64,000 bases of DNA from Cutaneotrichosporon cavernicola (taxonomy: Eukaryota; Basidiomycota; Tremellomycetes; Trichosporonales; Trichosporonaceae). The position numbers and the translations under genes are program-made. The DNA is taken from positions 3,033,501 through 3,097,500 of the forward strand of contig NC_083396.1 of the NCBI RefSeq assembly GCF_030864355.1, in the 5' to 3' direction. This document shows, piece by piece, positions 63,162-64,000 of the stretch; the stretch's first letter is position 1; the number at the start of each line of letters is the position of its first letter. The notes below the pieces were generated by a model. That model was not told the DNA's origin and searched no databases. It worked only from the letters and a program-made list of their open reading frames with translations.

Positions 63162-64000
63162 AAGTCGACTGCATGATCAAGCTGTCTCGTCTTTACATCT
63201 CTTCCTCGAAATCCTACCTATCTTTTTGTTGTTTCGTCATGTATTACTCTCCCACATTAGCAGGTAACATGCGCGTACGTTGTTCTGCGTCAGCTCGCGC
63301 TCCAGGATCACTGGGGTGTTGGGAAAGGCCGGGCGAGGTTGTGGAGATCAGTCCTGCGGGTGATGGGAAGCTGTTAATGCCTCCTGTGGCGACCTCTTGA
63401 GCGCTTACTATGCAAAGTGCGGCTCGGGGCTGTACAAGCACATAGATATGAGGACAAGGCGAATGACCAGGAGGAAAAGGAGAGTACACATGACCTAGGA
63501 TGTCAACAAGACAAGTGCGCATCGAGGTCCCCAACTTGCCAGCCCCACTCTTCATAGCTTGCTTGAATTATGAAATATCATTAGCATTCAATTACAACTT
63601 GCCCCTCCAAAAGGTATTAGATCTGGCTAATTCTGCTAATTACCTCAGGAATCAATCTGAGCTTTCTTGACGATAAGGTCAGGGTGTGCCCTATCCCTTA
63701 CTCTCTACTCCGCCCCACTCTTACCCAATCATTAGAAGGGATTAGCTCAAATAACAATACAAGACATGTAATCCTCCAGGTTGTGTTTAGAAAGTCAGTC
63801 GCGACCTCGCCACCTAACACACTGGCCCCGCAGTTCCTCGTGCTGAAGCTCTTAAGGCGCATTCCCGCGACGCCCTTCTTTCAAGATCTGAGCCGTACTG
63901 CACTGTTACTGAGCTGGATGGCAAGACGGGTAATGATATGTCCTCATCGAGGACAGCGCAACAATGAGCATCGGCTTCCGTATGGTGTGGAAGGCAAAGT
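63162..64000. other. Right edge, no gene assigned
   Basis: 3' flank of paralogue B followed by 600 bases of AT-richer sequence. Nothing recognisable up to the window end. Confidence 0.35.

Noticed and set aside
1..64000. CRISPR array, bacterial operons, Shine-Dalgarno sites
   Set aside because: The window is eukaryotic (spliceosomal introns, nuclear tRNA introns, fungal proteins); the short tandem repeats have no spacer structure.

Overview
This window is nuclear DNA from a basidiomycete yeast. It most likely comes from Tremellomycetes, order Trichosporonales (Cutaneotrichosporon/Vanrija/Apiotrichum-like); the order is an inference. The evidence is GC-rich sequence, genes on both strands, and many very short spliceosomal introns (28 to about 50 nt typical) with GTGAGT-type donors, CTGAC/CTAAC branch sites and CAG/TAG acceptors. 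Four of the five tRNA genes carry short introns, and the conserved proteins are fungal. Exon models were built by hand from splice signals, reading phase and protein family fit.

Layout. 1-8.5 kb: four members of an expanded F-box-like family. 8.7-9.1 kb: an ISD11-like LYR protein. 9.6 kb: tRNA-Gly. 10.2-11.5 kb: a Ser/Pro-rich single-pass membrane protein. 13.1-16 kb: a beta-carbonic anhydrase divergent from a GNAT acetyltransferase. 17.4-19.5 kb: CDP-diacylglycerol synthase. 20-21 kb: tRNA-Asp, preceded by an array of its own 5' half, and tRNA-Pro. 21.2-22.9 kb: two small unknown proteins. 24.3 kb: tRNA-Lys. 24.6-25.6 kb: a fifth F-box-like gene. 26.9-37.7 kb: a dense housekeeping block (dihydroxyacetone kinase, mitochondrial NAD+ carrier, NOP13, YIF1, mitoribosomal uS15m, an RpiB-type isomerase, SKP1). 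39.6-45.6 kb: a Zn2Cys6 regulator, a class II aldolase and a DAL5-type transporter. 45.9 kb: tRNA-Ser. 46.3-56.3 kb: an HxxxD acyltransferase, an RRT8-like membrane protein, the 3-methylcrotonyl-CoA carboxylase biotin subunit, a quinone-reductase-like MDR enzyme, an alginate-lyase-fold protein and a GNAT. 56.7-59.8 kb: two more F-box-like genes in tandem. 61.6-63.2 kb: a pair of small Cys-rich tail-anchored paralogues.

What stands out. (1) Seven divergent F-box-like paralogues share the same ordered series of short motifs and a C-terminal box; the SCF adaptor gene SKP1 lies in the same window. (2) The MDR oxidoreductase has a 34-nt intron over its stop codon: splicing gives a protein ending in SKL (peroxisomal PTS1), retention gives SKLCE. 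(3) tRNA-Asp is preceded by three tandem copies of its own 5' half (A-box side). (4) Short tandem duplications of 19-39 bp recur in genes, at gene ends and next to tRNAs. (5) DHA kinase, an RpiB-type isomerase and a class II aldolase lie within 16 kb, which hints at, but does not prove, a polyol or ketose theme. No mobile element, CRISPR array or rRNA gene was recognised.
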